A model generated the notes under the pieces. That model searched no databases. It worked only from the letters and a program-made list of their open reading frames with translations, and was not told the origin of the DNA. Shown one piece after another: positions 9,252 to 18,966 of a stretch of DNA of 58,395 nt; positions within the stretch are counted from its first letter, which is position 1, and every line of letters starts with the position of its first letter. The stretch is from Haemophilus quentini (GTDB lineage: Bacteria > Pseudomonadota > Gammaproteobacteria > Enterobacterales > Pasteurellaceae): positions 1-58,395 of the forward strand of contig MDJB01000045.1 in assembly GCA_001752465.1 (NCBI GenBank), written 5' to 3'. Both the position numbers and the translations under genes were made by a program.

Positions 9252-11096
9252 ATGTTTAACAAAATTTTTTCGTGGTTTGAAAACCGTTTAAATCCTTATC
9301 CAGAAGGTAATCCAACAACACCTAAAAAAGGCTTATTGCGCTTTATTTGGTCTAGCATTGAAGGAATGAAAGGCTGGATTCTCTTACTGACATTGCTAAC
9401 GGTTGGTACGGGTGTAATGGAAGCCATATTATTCCAATTTATGGGAACGCTTGTAGATTGGTTAGGGACATTTACGCCTGAGACGTTATGGCAAGAAAAA
9501 GGCCATTTATTAATTGGCATGGCTGCACTATTACTTGTTAGCATCGTGTGGGGATTTTTAGCCTCTACCGTACGTTTACAAACCTTACAAGGCGTATTTC
9601 CAATGCGATTACGTTGGAATTTTCATCGTTTAATGCTTGGACAAAGTTTGAGTTTTTATCAAGATGAATTTGCCGGCAGAGTGTCTGCCAAAGTAATGCA
9701 AACCGCACTTGCTGTTCGTGATACGGTACTCACACTTGCGGATATGTTTGTATATGTCATCGTATATTTTATTACATCGGGCTTGGTTCTCGCGGCATTA
9801 GACTCTTGGTTCTTACTACCATTTATTGCTTGGATTACGATTTTTATTTTTATCCTACGAACCCTTATTCCTAAATTATCAAAGACGGCCCAACGACAAG
9901 CTGATGCACGCTCGTTAATAACAGGACGCATTACAGATGCTTATTCGAATATCGCTACAGTAAAATTATTCTCTCATGGTTCGCGAGAGGCCGCTTATGC
10001 CAAGCGTTCTATGGAAGATTTTATGGTCACAGTGCACGCCCAAATGCGCTTAGCCACATCACTGGACACACTCACCTATGCAGCTAATATTTTACTTACA
10101 CTAAGCACAGCCGTACTCGGCATTATTTTATGGAAAAATGGGCAAGTTGGCGTGGGTGCAATAGCAACGGCAACGGCAATGGCATTACGAATAAATGGAC
10201 TATCTCGTTGGATTATGTGGGAATCTGCCCGTTTGTTTGAGAATATCGGAACCGTAAACGATGGAATGAATACTTTAACCAAACCTCATACTATTGTGGA
10301 TAAACCACAAGCATCGCCGTTACAAGTGACACAAGGGGAAATTAAGTTTAACGATATTACCTTTGCTTATGATCCGACAAAACCATTGCTCAATCATTTC
10401 AATCTCACCATAAAACCAGGTGAAAAAGTCGGACTAATCGGCCGTTCTGGTGCAGGAAAATCTACAATTGTGAACTTGTTGCTTCGTTTCTATGAAGCAC
10501 AACAAGGTGCGATTACCATTGACGGGCAAGATGTACTAGATGTGCAACAAGAAAGCCTACGCCGCCAAATCGGTTTAGTGACTCAAGACACTTCACTGCT
10601 GCATCGCTCTGTTCGTGACAATATTATTTATGGACGCCCTAATGCCACAGATGAAGAGATGATTTTAGCAGCTGAACGGGCGGAAGCCGCTGATTTCATT
10701 CCATTCCTCACTGATGCTCAAGGCAAAAAAGGCTATGATGTCCATGTGGGTGAACGAGGTGTTAAACTTTCAGGTGGTCAGCGTCAGCGCATTGCTATTG
10801 CTCGTGTCATATTAAAAGATGCACCAATTCTATTGTTAGATGAAGCCACAAGCGCATTGGATTCGGAAGTGGAAGTGGCGATACAAGAAAGTCTCGATAA
10901 GATTATGGAAAATAAAACAGTGATTGCCATTGCTCATCGTTTATCCACCATCGCAGCGATGGATCGCCTGATTGTGCTTGATAAAGGACAAATTGTTGAA
11001 CAAGGTACCCATGCTGAATTACTGGCGCGTAATGGTCTGTACGCTAAACTTTGGAATCATCAAAGTGGCGGATTTTTAAGTGAACATGCTGAATAA
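9252..11096 (+). CDS. ABC exporter half-transporter (MsbA/MdlB-like permease fused to ATPase)
   Basis: A 614-residue protein with an N-terminal six-helix exporter membrane domain (about 40-340) fused to an ATPase. Walker A is G397RSGAGKST405, the signature is L506SGGQ510, and Walker B is ILLLDEATSALD. An AAGGAAAAG ribosome site precedes the ATG. It probably works as a homodimer in the inner membrane. The substrate cannot be told; homologues export lipids or hydrophobic drugs. It ends at a terminator 35 bp downstream. Confidence 0.9.
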   Translation: MFNKIFSWFENRLNPYPEGNPTTPKKGLLRFIWSSIEGMKGWILLLTLLTVGTGVMEAILFQFMGTLVDWLGTFTPETLWQEKGHLLIGMAALLLVSIVWGFLASTVRLQTLQGVFPMRLRWNFHRLMLGQSLSFYQDEFAGRVSAKVMQTALAVRDTVLTLADMFVYVIVYFITSGLVLAALDSWFLLPFIAWITIFIFILRTLIPKLSKTAQRQADARSLITGRITDAYSNIATVKLFSHGSREAAYAKRSMEDFMVTVHAQMRLATSLDTLTYAANILLTLSTAVLGIILWKNGQVGVGAIATATAMALRINGLSRWIMWESARLFENIGTVNDGMNTLTKPHTIVDKPQASPLQVTQGEIKFNDITFAYDPTKPLLNHFNLTIKPGEKVGLIGRSGAGKSTIVNLLLRFYEAQQGAITIDGQDVLDVQQESLRRQIGLVTQDTSLLHRSVRDNIIYGRPNATDEEMILAAERAEAADFIPFLTDAQGKKGYDVHVGERGVKLSGGQRQRIAIARVILKDAPILLLDEATSALDSEVEVAIQESLDKIMENKTVIAIAHRLSTIAAMDRLIVLDKGQIVEQGTHAELLARNGLYAKLWNHQSGGFLSEHAE

Positions 11097-11130
11097 TATT
11101 ACTTTTCCGCTATGAGATAAAATCCATATA

Positions 11131-11165
11131 AAAAGGCACGCGTATAAAAAATATGCGTGCCTTTT
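11131..11165. terminator. Terminator between the ABC exporter and rdgB
   Basis: AAAAGGCACGC pairs with GCGTGCCTTTT through a stem with a small bulge and an A-rich loop, with A/T tracts both sides. The flanking genes converge. Confidence 0.85.
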
Positions 11166-11187
11166 ATCATCATACTTTTAACTAGAT

Positions 11188-11775
11188 TTATAACTTACTT
11201 TTTAATACTTTCAATGCTCGTGCACGATGAGAAATTTTTTTCTTCTCAGCTGTTTCTAATTCAGCAAATGTGCAACCTTGTTCTGGGCTAAAGAATAAAC
11301 TGTCATAACCAAAACCATTTTCGCCTTTTTCTTCAAAACCAATCACACCGTGACACTCACCTTCGGCAATAATTGGCGATGGATCCGTTGGATGCTGTAA
11401 AAACACGATACAGCTCACAAATTTGGCTTGGCGTTTATCTTGTGCAACATGAGCAAGCTCTGCCAATAATTTCTCACGGTTTTTAGCATCATTGCCCTCT
11501 TCACCAGCATAACGTGCAGAATACAGGCCTGGCGCACCATTAAGTGCGGAAACCACCAAGCCTGAATCATCCGCAATAGCAGGTAAACCCGATTTTTCTG
11601 ATGCATAGCGCGCTTTTAATAACGCATTCTCAACGAAAGTTAAGCCTGTTTCTTCTGGGCTTTCAATACCTAAATCTGTTTGCGCAATCACTTCAAAACC
11701 AAAATCAGATAGGACATCCGCCATTTCTTTTACTTTACCTTTATTGCCTGTAGCAAGTACGATTTTTTGTTTCAT
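11188..11775 (-). CDS. rdgB: dITP/XTP (non-canonical purine NTP) pyrophosphatase
   Basis: Hydrolyses dITP, ITP and XTP to monophosphates, which keeps deaminated purines out of DNA. HAM1/RdgB family, 195 residues. It opens with [13 protein letters not shown] (substrate-binding SxxK-like motif) and contains [24 protein letters not shown] with the metal-binding acidic pair. ATG at 11775. It lies 11 nt after kdkA on the same strand, so the two are probably co-transcribed. Confidence 0.95.
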   Translation of the reverse strand: MKQKIVLATGNKGKVKEMADVLSDFGFEVIAQTDLGIESPEETGLTFVENALLKARYASEKSGLPAIADDSGLVVSALNGAPGLYSARYAGEEGNDAKNREKLLAELAHVAQDKRQAKFVSCIVFLQHPTDPSPIIAEGECHGVIGFEEKGENGFGYDSLFFSPEQGCTFAELETAEKKKISHRARALKVLKSKL

Positions 11776-11786
11776 AATCAGTCCTT

Positions 11787-12512
11787 TTATTGATGATAAG
11801 CTGCTGTTAAATCAGCCCAGTTTTGCTCGGTAAATTGAATATTCATTCGTCCAACTTCTTTTTCAAAGGAACGTTTTAAACGGTTCAGATTTTGTGCTTT
11901 CCAAAAATCTCCAGATTTTTCACCGCACTTATCAAAATCGAGTAACCAACATTGTTGCCCTTGTTCAGTTTGTTGAAGCAAAATATTGTGTGCATTCAAG
12001 TCCGAATGGCAAATCTGTAAATCATGTAGTTTTCGAATCAAACGACCAATTTGCATCCAAGTTTCTTTTGGCAATGTTTGTGTTTGTAAAAGTGCGGTTA
12101 AATCCTGCGCATTTTCGATTTTTTCCATCAAAATATCCGCTTGATAGCAAATACCTAACTTGCCTTTTTGAATACGTGCGGCAATCGGTTTAGGCACAGG
12201 TAAACCTGCTTCATACAAACGTTGCAACAAATGAAATTCAGCAAAGCTACGGGTAGTTTCAAGAGCAGAAAAACGATAACGATCTTTGTTCAGTTTACCC
12301 CAAAGTCCACCGCGATAATAATGACGCAACGCACAATTTACACCAAACCAATCTTCAGTTTGCAAGAAATAAGTGATGCCTCGACCTTTTGCACTTCCTA
12401 TCACTCGTTCTTGTTTTTGCCAAAATTCCGCTTGGAAAAACTCGGTTGCTTGCTCAAAAGTGAGATCAAAATTAAAGATAAAATATTGGTTATCTTGTTG
12501 GAATTGGTGCAT
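11787..12512 (-). CDS. kdkA: 3-deoxy-D-manno-octulosonic acid (Kdo) kinase
   Basis: Phosphorylates the single Kdo of Haemophilus LOS, characteristic of Pasteurellaceae and a few other genera with one Kdo. It has a protein-kinase-like fold with the catalytic-loop motif [12 protein letters not shown] and the metal-binding LLDFDKCG. The ATG at 12512 gives 241 residues, the length I recall for the family. An in-frame ATG at 12545 would add 11 residues; neither has a strong ribosome site. It is divergent from opsX, which acts on the same inner core. Confidence 0.93.
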   Translation of the reverse strand: MHQFQQDNQYFIFNFDLTFEQATEFFQAEFWQKQERVIGSAKGRGITYFLQTEDWFGVNCALRHYYRGGLWGKLNKDRYRFSALETTRSFAEFHLLQRLYEAGLPVPKPIAARIQKGKLGICYQADILMEKIENAQDLTALLQTQTLPKETWMQIGRLIRKLHDLQICHSDLNAHNILLQQTEQGQQCWLLDFDKCGEKSGDFWKAQNLNRLKRSFEKEVGRMNIQFTEQNWADLTAAYHQ

Positions 12513-12588
12513 GGGAATGTTGTTATGAATAGAAAATGGGCTCATTCTACTTTAAAATAGGCGCAAGTTAAATGAGAAAGGAATGTCA

Positions 12589-13632
12589 ATGCCACTTTTT
12601 ACTAAAGCTCCAAAATCCCTTTGTATTCTCCGATTGTCAGCTGTAGGCGATGTCTGCCATGCCTTAGCTGTAGTTCAGCACATTCAAGCATATTATTCCC
12701 AAACAGAAATTACTTGGATTGTAGGAAAAACCGAAATGAGTTTGCTTTCAGGCATTCCTAATATCACATTCATTCCTTACGACAAAAAAGCGGGATGGAA
12801 AGGTGTTTTATTACTCTGGAAAAAACTAAAAAATAAACAGTTTGATGCACTATTAAATATGCAAACAGCATTTCGTGCATCAATCCTTTCTTTAGGAATT
12901 AAAGCAAAATTCAAAATTGGATTTGGAAAAAAACGTTCTCGCGAAGGGCAGTGGCTATTTGTAAATCGTCGTATCACAGATCCCTCATCGCTTCATGTAT
13001 TAGATGGATTTATGGCTTTCGCTGAATATATTGGCGTACCGAAATCAGAACCGAAATGGGAATTAGCTATCTCAGAAAATGATTATAAATTTGCAGATCA
13101 ATTTATTGATTTCTCTCGTAAAAATTTATTAATTTCCCCTTGTTCTAGCAAAGCAGAAAAAGATTGGCTAATCGAACGTTATGCAGAGGTTGCCAATATT
13201 GCCCATCAGCATAATATCAATGTCATCTTCTGCAGCTCGCCAGCCAAACGTGAATTAGAAATAGTCGAAAAAATTACCGCACTTTGCCACTTCACACCAA
13301 CCAATATTGCAGGGAAAACAAACCTAAAACAGCTTACTGCTTTAATTTCTAAGGTAGATCTGGTACTTTCGCCAGATTCTGGTCCTGCCCATATTGCGAC
13401 AACACAAGGAACACCAGTTATTGGCTTGTATGCTTATCACAATCCTTTGCGTACTGCACCTTATAATAATTTAGATAACGTGGTATCAGTATATGAAGAA
13501 AATGTCCAAAAAGAATTTGGCAAACCGTCTTCTGAACTACCTTGGGCAACGAAACTAAAAGGGAAAAATTTGATGGCACAGATTCAAGTCGAACCCGTCA
13601 TTGAACAAATGAAAAAATTAGGATTATTCTAA
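12589..13632 (+). CDS. opsX: LOS heptosyltransferase I (WaaC-type)
   Basis: Adds the first L-glycero-D-manno-heptose to Kdo-lipid A at the inner leaflet of the inner membrane (GT9). The N-terminus LCILRLSAVGDVCHALAVV is the classical GDxxh motif, and the C-terminal half carries SPDSGPAHIAT, the donor-binding motif. I prefer ATG 12589 (347 residues) because GAAAGGA is correctly spaced from it; ATG 12583 is too close. It is divergent from kdkA. Confidence 0.93.
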   Translation: MPLFTKAPKSLCILRLSAVGDVCHALAVVQHIQAYYSQTEITWIVGKTEMSLLSGIPNITFIPYDKKAGWKGVLLLWKKLKNKQFDALLNMQTAFRASILSLGIKAKFKIGFGKKRSREGQWLFVNRRITDPSSLHVLDGFMAFAEYIGVPKSEPKWELAISENDYKFADQFIDFSRKNLLISPCSSKAEKDWLIERYAEVANIAHQHNINVIFCSSPAKRELEIVEKITALCHFTPTNIAGKTNLKQLTALISKVDLVLSPDSGPAHIATTQGTPVIGLYAYHNPLRTAPYNNLDNVVSVYEENVQKEFGKPSSELPWATKLKGKNLMAQIQVEPVIEQMKKLGLF

Positions 13633-13638
13633 AGAAAA

Positions 13639-13664
13639 AAGCTCAGCTAATACTGAGCTTTTAT
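13639..13664. terminator. Terminator between opsX and bamC
   Basis: AAGCTCAG-CTAATA-CTGAGCTT is followed by TTATTT on the plus strand and by TTTTTTC on the minus strand. It sits between convergent genes. Confidence 0.85.
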
Positions 13665-14669
13665 TTATCTTGCAATCAAGTTACTAATTGCTTGGTAAAT
13701 TCTCTCGGCTGAATCGCCAGACAATGCCTTGCCTTTTTCATCAGAAATGACAACGGAGCTTTGTCTGCCATGATCAGAAATTTGCATTTGGTAAGTACCG
13801 TTTTCAAGTTCTGGGAGTTCAGTTCCCATGCGCAACCAATCTTCTTTTTTTAATGCTGAATATTTTAATTCACGATAACCTTTACCAGCAGTTTCAGATT
13901 TGATCGCAAAACCCACTTTAGGTAAAGCTCCACCTAATTTTTCCCATGCTTGACCAAAATTAACATTCATTGCTAATGCAGTTTGGTCATTCAAATCCTG
14001 AATAATTTGCGAAGCAACCGCTCCCACAGAAGCACTAGATAAATCTTGTTGCTGTTTGTTGTAAGCAGAAGTTAATGCAGACACAATGCGGTTTAAGCGT
14101 TCAGACGTATAACGTTGCTTATCAGATACACTTGGAGTGAAAATCACACCATCACGACGCATTTGTAAAACAGATACTGCTAGTGCACTCGCATCTTGAG
14201 CCATAACTTGTTCTACTTGATATTTAATCTCAGTGCCCGATTTATCACCAATTCTTCCTGTTGGCGCCCAGTTCGTCGTTAAAATCGCACCATTCGTCAT
14301 TGATGAAATACCGTCTTCTTTTAATAAGCGTTCAACTTGTTGGAGGTTATACACACTTGCTTGCTGTTCTGGATACACGATCAATGCTCGTTCACCATCG
14401 AATTGTGTTAATGAATTTTCAATAATCGCTAATGGTGTTGATGGAGGACGAATATCAATATTTTCTCCCTTTTTCACAGCAATATTAGGCAACGCATAAG
14501 TATCGTCTGCTTTTGGTAGCATTACGCCCCCGCTCGCCAATGGTGAGAATCCAGGGATAGAAGCCTCTGATTTTTGGAAAGAATCATTAGCAGTCTTTAA
14601 TGTTTCAGGATCAGACGAACAGCCAGCCAATACGATAACGGCTGCTAAACTCAACATTATTTTTTTCAT
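13665..14669 (-). CDS. bamC: Outer membrane assembly lipoprotein BamC (NlpB)
   Basis: Lipoprotein of the beta-barrel assembly machinery, 334 residues. The signal peptide ends in the lipobox VLAGC with the lipidated Cys17. After it comes a Ser/Pro-rich unstructured stretch (about 18-95) that in E. coli contacts BamD, then two helix-grip domains. As in E. coli it is downstream of dapA on the same strand, 98 nt apart, with a USS in the gap. The assignment rests on context, lipobox and overall pattern. Confidence 0.85.
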   Translation of the reverse strand: MKKIMLSLAAVIVLAGCSSDPETLKTANDSFQKSEASIPGFSPLASGGVMLPKADDTYALPNIAVKKGENIDIRPPSTPLAIIENSLTQFDGERALIVYPEQQASVYNLQQVERLLKEDGISSMTNGAILTTNWAPTGRIGDKSGTEIKYQVEQVMAQDASALAVSVLQMRRDGVIFTPSVSDKQRYTSERLNRIVSALTSAYNKQQQDLSSASVGAVASQIIQDLNDQTALAMNVNFGQAWEKLGGALPKVGFAIKSETAGKGYRELKYSALKKEDWLRMGTELPELENGTYQMQISDHGRQSSVVISDEKGKALSGDSAERIYQAISNLIAR

Positions 14670-14742
14670 ATTTGAACCTTAACTAAATTGAAAACTTTAT
14701 GAATTTTGACCGCACTTCGACAGCCTATAATGCAAAAAGTTT

Positions 14743-14762
14743 AGGGGTAATGACTTACCCCT
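14743..14762 (-). terminator. Hairpin after dapA
   Basis: AGGGGTAA-TGAC-TTACCCCT, an 8-bp stem, with CTTTTTG downstream on the minus strand. It lies between dapA and bamC and may only partly separate them. Confidence 0.6.
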
Positions 14763-14767
14763 GATTT

Positions 14768-15664
14768 TTATAATAATCCTGCGATTTTCAGTGCTTCTTC
14801 TACTTTTGGTTGAACCTCTTCGCTTAACACCGTCAATGGCAAGCGTAAATGTGCTGACTTAATTAAACCTAAACGATAAGCCGCCCATTTCACAGGAATT
14901 GGATTCGATTCAATAAAGAGATCATGGTGTAAACGCATTAAGCGAGCATTAATTTCTTCTGCTTTAGCAAAATCTCCCGCAAGCGCATAGCGACACATAT
15001 CAGCCATATCTTTTGGTGCTAAGTTATTCGTTACAGAAATCACGCCTTCTGCGCCGAGTTTCATCGCATCCAAACTCGTTGCATCATCACCACTTAAAAC
15101 GATGAAGTCCTTGCCTGCTAGTTCTTTAATTTTGGTGACACGACTGATATCTCCCGTTGCTTCTTTAATACCAACAATGTTGTTGATTTTCGCTAAACGA
15201 GCAACAGTTTCTGGCTTCATATCGCTACTGGTACGACCTGGTACATTATAAAGAATTTGCGGTAAATCTGTACATTCAGCAATGGATTTAAAATGCTGGA
15301 AGATTCCTTCTTGGGTTGGTTTATTATAGTAAGGTACAACGGATAGACAACCCGCAACGCCACTATCATATAATAATTTTGTCATTGTAATTGCTTCGCT
15401 CGTCGCATTTGCACCTGCACCAGCAATCACAGGAATACGACCTTTGGCAAATTCAACCGTCTTCTCAATAACCTTTACATTTTCTTCAATACTTAATGTT
15501 GCTGATTCACCCGTTGTTCCCACAGAAACAAGCGCATTAGAGCCTGCCTCAATGTGATATTCCACCAATTTTTCTAAACAAGCGAAATCTACTTCGCCGT
15601 AATTATTCATAGGTGTAACAAGTGCAACAATACTGCCTGAAAATAAAGGATTTTGTGCTGACAT
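14768..15664 (-). CDS. dapA: 4-hydroxy-tetrahydrodipicolinate synthase
   Basis: Condenses pyruvate with aspartate semialdehyde at the branch to lysine and meso-diaminopimelate. It is a 298-residue TIM barrel. The Schiff-base Lys167 is in GIKEATGD, Tyr139 in ILYNVPGRT and Thr50-Thr51 in GTTGES. The enzyme is a cytoplasmic homotetramer. It is divergent from bcp with about 100 bp between them. Confidence 0.97.
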   Translation of the reverse strand: MSAQNPLFSGSIVALVTPMNNYGEVDFACLEKLVEYHIEAGSNALVSVGTTGESATLSIEENVKVIEKTVEFAKGRIPVIAGAGANATSEAITMTKLLYDSGVAGCLSVVPYYNKPTQEGIFQHFKSIAECTDLPQILYNVPGRTSSDMKPETVARLAKINNIVGIKEATGDISRVTKIKELAGKDFIVLSGDDATSLDAMKLGAEGVISVTNNLAPKDMADMCRYALAGDFAKAEEINARLMRLHHDLFIESNPIPVKWAAYRLGLIKSAHLRLPLTVLSEEVQPKVEEALKIAGLL

Positions 15665-15766
15665 AGAACCTCCGTTGGTTTTTTTAATTTTATTATTTGG
15701 TATAGCTCGTTATAGTCGCTAAAATGACTTGAATTTGCAAATATTTTTTCATCAAAGGAGCTTTTT

Positions 15767-16234
15767 ATGAATCCATTATCCGTTGGTAGCCAAGCACCCA
15801 TTTTTACGTTATTAAATCAGCAAGAACAACCCGTTTCTTTAAATGATTTTCACGGTAAAAAAGTATTAGTCTATTTTTACCCGAAAGCACTCACGCCAGG
15901 CTGCACAACGCAAGCATGTGGATTGCGTGATAGTAAATCAGAATTAGATAAATTAGGTTTAGTTGTACTTGGCATTAGCCCTGATACACCGAAAAAATTA
16001 GCTCAATTTATTGAGAAAAAATCACTTAATTTCACACTACTTTCCGATCCTGATCACAAAATTGCAGAAAAATTTGGCGTATGGGGTGAGAAAAAATTCA
16101 TGGGTAAAACTTACGATGGTATTCACCGAATTAGTTTTTTAATTGATGAAAACGGAAAAATTATTCACGTATTTGATAAATTCAAAACAACAGAACATCA
16201 TCAAGTTATCGTAGATTATCTTCGATCCCTATAA
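15767..16234 (+). CDS. bcp: Thiol peroxidase Bcp (peroxiredoxin Q)
   Basis: Reduces hydrogen and organic peroxides with thioredoxin. It has 155 residues and a thioredoxin fold. Peroxidatic Cys46 lies in LTPGCTTQACGLRD and the resolving Cys51 is five residues on, the atypical 2-Cys arrangement. AAAGGAG precedes the ATG. An uptake-sequence hairpin follows, separating it from exbB. Confidence 0.95.
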   Translation: MNPLSVGSQAPIFTLLNQQEQPVSLNDFHGKKVLVYFYPKALTPGCTTQACGLRDSKSELDKLGLVVLGISPDTPKKLAQFIEKKSLNFTLLSDPDHKIAEKFGVWGEKKFMGKTYDGIHRISFLIDENGKIIHVFDKFKTTEHHQVIVDYLRSL

Positions 16235-16247
16235 CCCTTCAAAAATT

Positions 16248-16276
16248 ACCGCACTTTTCTATATAAAGTGCGGTAA
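16248..16276 (+). terminator. Paired uptake sequences as terminator after bcp
   Basis: TTACCGCACTTT and AAAGTGCGGTAA form a 12-bp stem around TCTATAT. A weak A-rich tail follows. It separates bcp from the exbB promoter region. Confidence 0.7.
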
Positions 16277-16339
16277 AAATTCATTATTTTTTCAGTTCGA
16301 TATTTACGCGTTATTCCGCCTTTGCTAGAATTTATCCTT

Positions 16340-16368
16340 GATTGAAATTCATTCTCAATTATATTCTC
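16340..16368 (+). promoter_or_regulatory. Candidate Fur-binding site upstream of exbB
   Basis: A run of loosely repeated A/T hexamers (GAAATTCATTCTCAATTATA) lies 35-60 bp before exbB, next to a TAGAAT -10-like element at 16326-16331. exbB-exbD-tonB is iron/heme-uptake machinery usually under Fur. The match to the 19-bp consensus is only partial. Confidence 0.4.
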
Positions 16369-16401
16369 AAGATATTTCTCAAATAATAAGGACAGAAAAA
16401 A

Positions 16402-16854
16402 ATGATGCAGCTTTTTGATTTTTTACAACAGTACAGTGACTACTTTATCATCGGTTTATTATTACTGATGAGCATTATTATGCTAGCCATGGTAATTGAA
16501 CGTTATCTTTTCTTAAGAAAGATAAACGTTGCACATTATTCCACCATTCACGCATTAGATATCGATTTAAATCGCAATATGACCGTTATTTCTACTATTG
16601 GTGCAAACGCGCCATATGTTGGTTTGCTTGGTACAGTTATCGGGATTTTATTAACGTTCTATCAAATCGGTCATGGCAGTGGCGAAATTGACACTGGCGT
16701 CATTATGATGCACTTATCTTTAGCATTAAAAGCGACAGCATTAGGTATTCTTGTGGCTATTCCATCGATGGTGTTTTATAACGGTTTAGGTCGTAAAGTT
16801 GAAGTTAATCGTTTGAAATGGAAAGTGTTAAACGAACAAAAAGATAAGGAATAG
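16402..16854 (+). CDS. exbB: TonB-system inner membrane proton channel protein ExbB
   Basis: Inner-membrane protein of 150 residues, MotA/TolQ/ExbB family. One N-terminal helix (about 15-33) is followed by two C-terminal helices containing [16 protein letters not shown] and [15 protein letters not shown]. With ExbD it harnesses proton motive force to drive TonB. It belongs to the short form lacking the N-terminal extension of E. coli ExbB. ATG ATG gives a choice of starts. It is followed 3 nt later by exbD. Confidence 0.95.
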   Translation: MMQLFDFLQQYSDYFIIGLLLLMSIIMLAMVIERYLFLRKINVAHYSTIHALDIDLNRNMTVISTIGANAPYVGLLGTVIGILLTFYQIGHGSGEIDTGVIMMHLSLALKATALGILVAIPSMVFYNGLGRKVEVNRLKWKVLNEQKDKE

Positions 16855-16857
16855 TCT

Positions 16858-17301
16858 GTGAAAAAATTCGATGAAATCAACATTATCCCTTTCATTGATA
16901 TTATGTTGGTGTTGCTTGCTGTAGTACTTATCACTGCCTCTTTTATCTCTCAAGGTAAAATTCAAGTTAACGTACCTAAAGCCAGTACAGCCATTGCATT
17001 TAAAGCTGATGAGCTTGCTAAATTATTGACTGTGACAGCGGATAAACAACTCTATTTCAATGATAGACCTATTACGCAAGAAGCCCTAGAAGCAGAAATT
17101 GCCCAATGGAATAAAGATCAGAAAGTCACATTAAAAATTGATGCTGAAGCCTCTTTCCAAGACTTTGTTACCATTACAGATATGCTCTCTAAAAATGAGA
17201 TCAAAAATGTAGCTATTGTTTCTATGAAAGATAAGGGTAAAAGTGCGGGTAAAAATCCTCAAGAATCTGCACCCGCTGAATCTGTGCCAACTACGCCTTA
17301 A
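16858..17301 (+). CDS. exbD: TonB-system protein ExbD
   Basis: A 147-residue protein with a single N-terminal membrane helix and a periplasmic domain. It starts at GTG 16858, right after exbB behind AAGGA. The conserved membrane Asp14 in [12 protein letters not shown] is the proton-pathway residue. The C-terminus is Ser/Pro-rich. The operon order exbB-exbD-tonB ensures co-production of the complex. Confidence 0.95.
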   Translation: MKKFDEINIIPFIDIMLVLLAVVLITASFISQGKIQVNVPKASTAIAFKADELAKLLTVTADKQLYFNDRPITQEALEAEIAQWNKDQKVTLKIDAEASFQDFVTITDMLSKNEIKNVAIVSMKDKGKSAGKNPQESAPAESVPTTP

Positions 17302-17310
17302 GGAATAATT

Positions 17311-18084
17311 ATGCAGCAAACAAAACGTTCGCTATTAGGTTTGCTTATTTCTTTGATCGTGCACAGCATTGTTGTAGGGTTAATCTTATGGAGTTGGAAT
17401 AAGCCAAGTGATAGCGCCAATAGCGCACCAGGTGACATATCCACAAGTATTTCCATGGAAATGGTGCAAGGCATGGTGATGGAAGAACCAGCTCCTGAGC
17501 CAGAGAATATACAAAAAGAGCCAGAACCAGAAAAACAAGAGGTTGTGGAAGATCCAACGGTGAAACCTGAACCACAAAAAATCAAAGAACCGGAAAAAGA
17601 AAAGCCAAAACCAAAAGAAAAACCTAAAGAAAAGCCAAAGGATAAACCGAAAAAAGACGTTAAACCACAGGAAAAACCAATCAATAAAGATCTACCAAAA
17701 GGTGATAAAAATATTGATTCAAGTGCAAACGTGAATGCTAAAGCGACCACAACTGGCGCCACCAATAGCAATGCACAAGTAGCAGGTAGTGGAACCGACA
17801 CGAGCGAAATGGCAGCCTATCGCTCCGCAATTCGTCGTGAAATTGAACGTCATAAACGTTACCCTACTCGCGCAAAAATGATGCGTAAGCAAGGTAAAGT
17901 CAGCGTATCCTTCAATGTAGGCCCTGATGGCTCACTAAGTGGTGCTCGCGTTACTCAATCATCAGGTGATGAAAGCCTAGATAATGCAGCATTAGAAGCA
18001 GTTAACAGCGCAAGACCTGTCGGTGCAAGACCTTCAGGATTCCCTTCAGGGTTAAATGTGCCGATTAGTTTCACGCTTCAATAA
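17311..18084 (+). CDS. tonB: Energy transducer TonB
   Basis: Spans the periplasm to energise outer-membrane heme, transferrin and hemoglobin receptors. 257 residues: an N-terminal signal anchor (about 9-30), a long Pro-Glu-Lys-rich spacer (about 52-130) with many KP/EP repeats, and a C-terminal TonB domain including RYPTRAKMMRKQGKVSVSFNV. The ribosome site AAGGA precedes ATG 17311. It is the last gene of the exbB operon, ending in an uptake-sequence terminator. Confidence 0.96.
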   Translation: MQQTKRSLLGLLISLIVHSIVVGLILWSWNKPSDSANSAPGDISTSISMEMVQGMVMEEPAPEPENIQKEPEPEKQEVVEDPTVKPEPQKIKEPEKEKPKPKEKPKEKPKDKPKKDVKPQEKPINKDLPKGDKNIDSSANVNAKATTTGATNSNAQVAGSGTDTSEMAAYRSAIRREIERHKRYPTRAKMMRKQGKVSVSFNVGPDGSLSGARVTQSSGDESLDNAALEAVNSARPVGARPSGFPSGLNVPISFTLQ

Positions 18085-18085
18085 A

Positions 18086-18125
18086 AAAAGTGCGGTTAAT
18101 TCTCTTTGAGTTTAACCGCACTTTT
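18086..18125. terminator. Paired uptake sequences as terminator after tonB
   Basis: AAAAGTGCGGTTAA and TTAACCGCACTTTT make a 14-bp perfect stem with a 12-nt loop. T/A tracts on both sides suit the convergent tonB and amidotransferase genes. Confidence 0.85.
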
Positions 18126-18141
18126 ATTTGGCTGGATTTAA

Positions 18142-18966
18142 TTAAGCTGCTCGATTACCTAAGGTACCATCATCAATCGCTTCTTTCGGGGTACCTACCA
18201 CTTCAGCAATTTTATCCCCATTCTTAAAAAATACAAATCCACCATTTTCCATTTTTGTCCAATTTTCATCTTTGGTTAATGGAAAGGTTGTAATGATATT
18301 CACTTTATCGCCTTCCTTTGCATAATCACTAAAATCAATGACACCATCATCATCAATTCTGTGAGCTTTACCAAAAGGCGCTTGTCGCATGACATAATGT
18401 AAATTCGTTGAGCAGTGAGCTATCATCCATTCGCCATTAGACAGAATAAAATTGAATGTGCCGTGTTGAGCAAGCTCTTTTGCTACTTTTTGAATAGCCT
18501 CAAAAATTTCCATTTCACTCGGTTTTTTACGAAAAGTATTTTTGAGATATTCCGCCATATAACAAAAAGCAGCTTCAGAATCTGTAGAACCTATTGGTTG
18601 CAAAAAATGTTCTGTCATGTCTGGTAAATTTTTCAGATTACCATTATGCGCAAAAACCCAGTTTTGCCCCCAAATTTCACGAATAAATGGGTGAGTATTT
18701 TCAATATTCACTTCGCCCTGAGTCGCCTTACGAATATGCGCAATGACATTCAAAGACTTAATTTTATATTGCTTCACACAATTAGCGATGGGTGAAAGGC
18801 TAGCAGCTTGATTGTCGCGAAAAATACGCACTCCACGCCCTTCAAAAAAAGCGATTCCAAAGCCATCTGAATGACAATCAGTTAAACCAGCACGACGACG
18901 AAAACCTTCAAAAGAAAAGACAATATCCGTCGGCGTATTACAATTCATTCCGAGTAATTGACACAT
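18142..18966 (-). CDS. Class II glutamine amidotransferase (YafJ/DUG3-like)
   Basis: A 274-residue protein whose Met is followed by Cys2, the N-terminal nucleophile of class II (Ntn) amidotransferases. IAHIRKATQGEVNIENTHPF and FAHNGNLKNL form the glutamine pocket. It consists of the glutaminase domain alone with no synthetase partner nearby, like E. coli YafJ. The true acceptor is unknown, so it may be a stand-alone gamma-glutamyl hydrolase. Confidence 0.88.
   Translation of the reverse strand: MCQLLGMNCNTPTDIVFSFEGFRRRAGLTDCHSDGFGIAFFEGRGVRIFRDNQAASLSPIANCVKQYKIKSLNVIAHIRKATQGEVNIENTHPFIREIWGQNWVFAHNGNLKNLPDMTEHFLQPIGSTDSEAAFCYMAEYLKNTFRKKPSEMEIFEAIQKVAKELAQHGTFNFILSNGEWMIAHCSTNLHYVMRQAPFGKAHRIDDDGVIDFSDYAKEGDKVNIITTFPLTKDENWTKMENGGFVFFKNGDKIAEVVGTPKEAIDDGTLGNRAA

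Noticed and set aside
17298-17801. Minus-strand 167-residue Gly/Phe/Ser-rich frame opposite tonB
   Set aside because: It is the complement of the Pro/Lys/Glu-rich TonB spacer. Low complexity, no ribosome site.
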